The notes beneath the pieces were generated by a model that saw only the letters and a list, made by a program, of their open reading frames with translations, was not told the DNA's origin and ran no database searches. Both the position numbers and the translations under genes were made by a program. This document shows, in pieces, positions 62,210-64,000 of a stretch of DNA of 64,000 nt. Numbering within the stretch: position 1 is the stretch's first letter; each line of letters starts with the position of its first letter. The stretch is from NCBI GenBank assembly GCA_016758965.1, contig JAEPRB010000060.1:62001-126000 (forward strand), given 5' to 3'. The stretch is from Circinella minor (taxonomy: Eukaryota > Mucoromycota > Mucoromycetes > Mucorales > Lichtheimiaceae).

Positions 62210-63793
62210 TTATAATTCATTTTTAATGTGTTCTACAACAGAAGAAATAATGGTAGAGGTAGAGCTAGTTGTTGGTATAATTGATGAAGTTGTTACACTA
62301 GATATATCTTCCAATGGTAATAAAGTAGTTGTTTCTGATAATGTTTCTGTAACTACATCAACTGCTTTTTTCATTGATACTAAAGAAGATGATGTTAATT
62401 CTTTTAGTAAAGAGGATGTTGCTGTTTCTGTAGATAATGAAGAAGTAGCCGTTGCTGTGATGGATGATTGAAATATCGTTTTTGTTTGTACTGCTGTTGC
62501 CTTGGCACCTTTACCAGCAATCCAACTAGCCCATGATATACCAACATCATATGTTCTCTTCTTAATAATGTAAATCACTACAACTATAAACACAAATAAT
62601 CCAAACAACAATGAAAGTCGATCCCACCAATCTGCTGCTTCCAATTGACCCACTAATCTTTTTGATATTGTCATTAATGATCCAAAGTTTTGATATTCAG
62701 AATGGGTTGATCTTAATGATCTTGATGAATCAGCTAAAAAATTAAAAGTTTTCAAATTAGAGTTTTCTTTTTTGACGACACACACACATATATATACATT
62801 ATGCATAAAATGAACTTTATGTCTCTTAAAACACCCTCCCCCCCCCCAATTCCTTGCCTTTCTTTTGCCTCTAAATCCCAAAAAAAAAACTTCAAAATGA
62901 CATACCAAGCATGGTCGTGGTATAAGTACTTTTTTCCAATTCTTGTTGCATTAAAGTGCTTGTACGACGTAATGCTTCAGTAACATCTGTTGATGCACGT
63001 AAAAGGGATTCATCATGTCTATAAGATATAAAATATTAGTTCAAGTTATCCTTCAAAGAAAATGAAATGGATAGAGGTTAAAAGACATGTATACAATATT
63101 CTTCTTTCCCCTCCAAAAAAAAAAAAAAAAAAAAAAAAATTTACCCTCGATTTCTACGTTGCTTTAATTCAAATTGTTCAGTAAAACTTTTATCTTTTTT
63201 TAATCCACCAAATAATTCTTGTCGCATTTTTAAAGTTTGTTCATCCAGTCGTTTTTTTGAATGCCATAATCCAGCACGTGAAGTTGTTTGTAATCTTTTT
63301 TCATTTTTTTTTAAAAAATATATATATATATCAATTTAATAAGAGTTGGATATAATTTGAAGAAGAAGAAGAAGAAGAAAACTTACTGTCGAAATTGAGT
63401 TTCATATTGTGTTAGTCTATTCAAGATTTGATTTTTTGAAGATTCTTCATCTTCTTCTTCAGCAAGTTCACGAATGGCCTAAAATGGTTTTTATTATTAT
63501 TAATATTCTTATTTAATTTTTATTGTAACTTTTATTTTCAAATTCTCTCTCTTTTTTCTGTTTAATCAATAGTTCCTTAAAACACAGAAAAAAAAATATT
63601 GATGTCTAGTAAAATAAAATAAAAAAGAACTCTGTACCTTAATGTCAGTTTCTAATTGTTGAAGATCACTTTGAATAACACTAGCAATATCTTCTCGATT
63701 TCGTATAGAATCAACGAAATCTAATTTTCCAATTTGTCGTTGACATTCAGCTGCACGTTTATTTAAAGATCGGAACTTTGTTTCAACAGACAT
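62210..63793 (-). CDS. SEC20: Sec20-family Qb-SNARE with a KNEL C-terminus
   Basis: Five exons (63793-63638, 63478-63387, 63294-63145, 63018-62906, 62733-62210) give 344 residues. The N-terminal half is helical and charged. The Sec20 domain reads LLRASTDVTEALRRTSTLMQ, then ELEKSTYTTMLADSSRSLRS, THSEYQNFGSLMTISKRLV and a membrane span (SLLFGLFVFIVVVIYIIKK, about residues 209-227). A Ser/Thr-rich luminal tail of about 115 residues ends EHIKNEL. Sec20 works with Ufe1 and Use1 in Golgi-to-ER retrograde fusion. Yeast Sec20 ends HDEL; the KNEL here looks like a variant of that retrieval signal. The match to the family and the type II topology make the call strong. Confidence 0.9.
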
Positions 63794-64000
63794 GTTCGTA
63801 GTTTGGTGTATCTATTGTAGGCCGTGTTCTTTTTTTTTCGAACAAAACCACCGACTGCCCAGGCATTTCCCAAAAAACGCGGGCACGTGATCTGAAGTAA
63901 AAATAGTTTTGTTCGGATAAATTAGATGCCGAAAGGAAAAATAGAGACTCTCTTTCTAAATATACTTTTTTTTATATATTTTCTTCTTAAATCAAAAAAA
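63794..64000. other. Upstream region of SEC20, window edge
   Basis: The last about 200 bp lie upstream of the SEC20 start. They hold a CACGTG box (63,884-63,889) and no coding frame. Confidence 0.5.
63884..63889. promoter_or_regulatory. CACGTG E-box upstream of SEC20
   Basis: GGGCACGTGATC contains a palindromic CACGTG followed by AT, the preferred context of Cbf1-like bHLH factors. It lies about 90 bp before the start codon. Functional use is inferred. Confidence 0.35.

Overview
The window looks like nuclear DNA of an early-diverging filamentous fungus, most likely Mucoromycota (Mucorales-like); I cannot name the genus. The reasons are low GC, many short GT-AG introns (about 70-200 nt) with runs of A or T, Asn/Gln-rich low-complexity proteins, Kre9/Knh1-like, Rua1-type and anillin-type fungal proteins, and a clear NELF-C/D homologue, which yeasts lack. 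I rebuilt gene models by hand from splice signals, codon phase and family resemblance. For each complete multi-exon gene, the summed coding exons are a multiple of three.

Layout. 0-6 kb: the 3' end of an unknown membrane protein gene (+), a Mid2/WSC-like surface protein with a 21-bp tandem repeat (-), and TRM44 tRNA methyltransferase (-, 12 exons). 8.2-20 kb: an F-box/WD40 SCF receptor, a Rua1-type transcription regulator and a CSC1/OSCA-type channel, all (+). 20-24.6 kb: a gene-poor strip with a decayed gene, small TIR elements and a Ty3/gypsy pol relic. 25-27.8 kb: NELF-C/D (+). 27.8-33.1 kb: an empty strip holding a broken copy of a GT64 exon, then an SLC16-like MFS transporter (+). 33.4-42.3 kb (-): GT64 glycosyltransferase, an ankyrin/anillin/PH protein of Bud4 type, and the NEDD8 E2 UBC12. 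42.9-48.5 kb (+): a coiled-coil protein with a SUMO-interaction motif, and RVB2. 48.5-51.4 kb: a Kre9/Knh1-like GPI protein (-) and a tiny, codon-biased single-exon gene (+). 51.9-61.8 kb (-): four consecutive oxidoreductase genes (two tandem FMO-like monooxygenases, a cytochrome b5-acyl-CoA dehydrogenase fusion, an MpaB-like oxygenase). 62.2-63.8 kb (-): SEC20 SNARE.

Most genes are housekeeping or cell-surface functions and need not work together: protein turnover (F-box/WD40, UBC12), transcription and chromatin (NELF-C/D, RVB2, Rua1 type), wall and polarity (Mid2-like, GT64, Bud4-like, Kre9-like) and trafficking (SEC20). The part most like a functional unit is the same-strand redox block at 51.9-61.8 kb, a candidate lipid or secondary-metabolite module; this is inference. 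The most striking structural details are a 3-nt exon in the acyl-CoA dehydrogenase gene, a 12-nt exon in RVB2, two introns placed directly after a start codon, a KNEL C-terminus on SEC20, and the decayed mobile or gene remnants at 20-24.6 kb and 29.5 kb.
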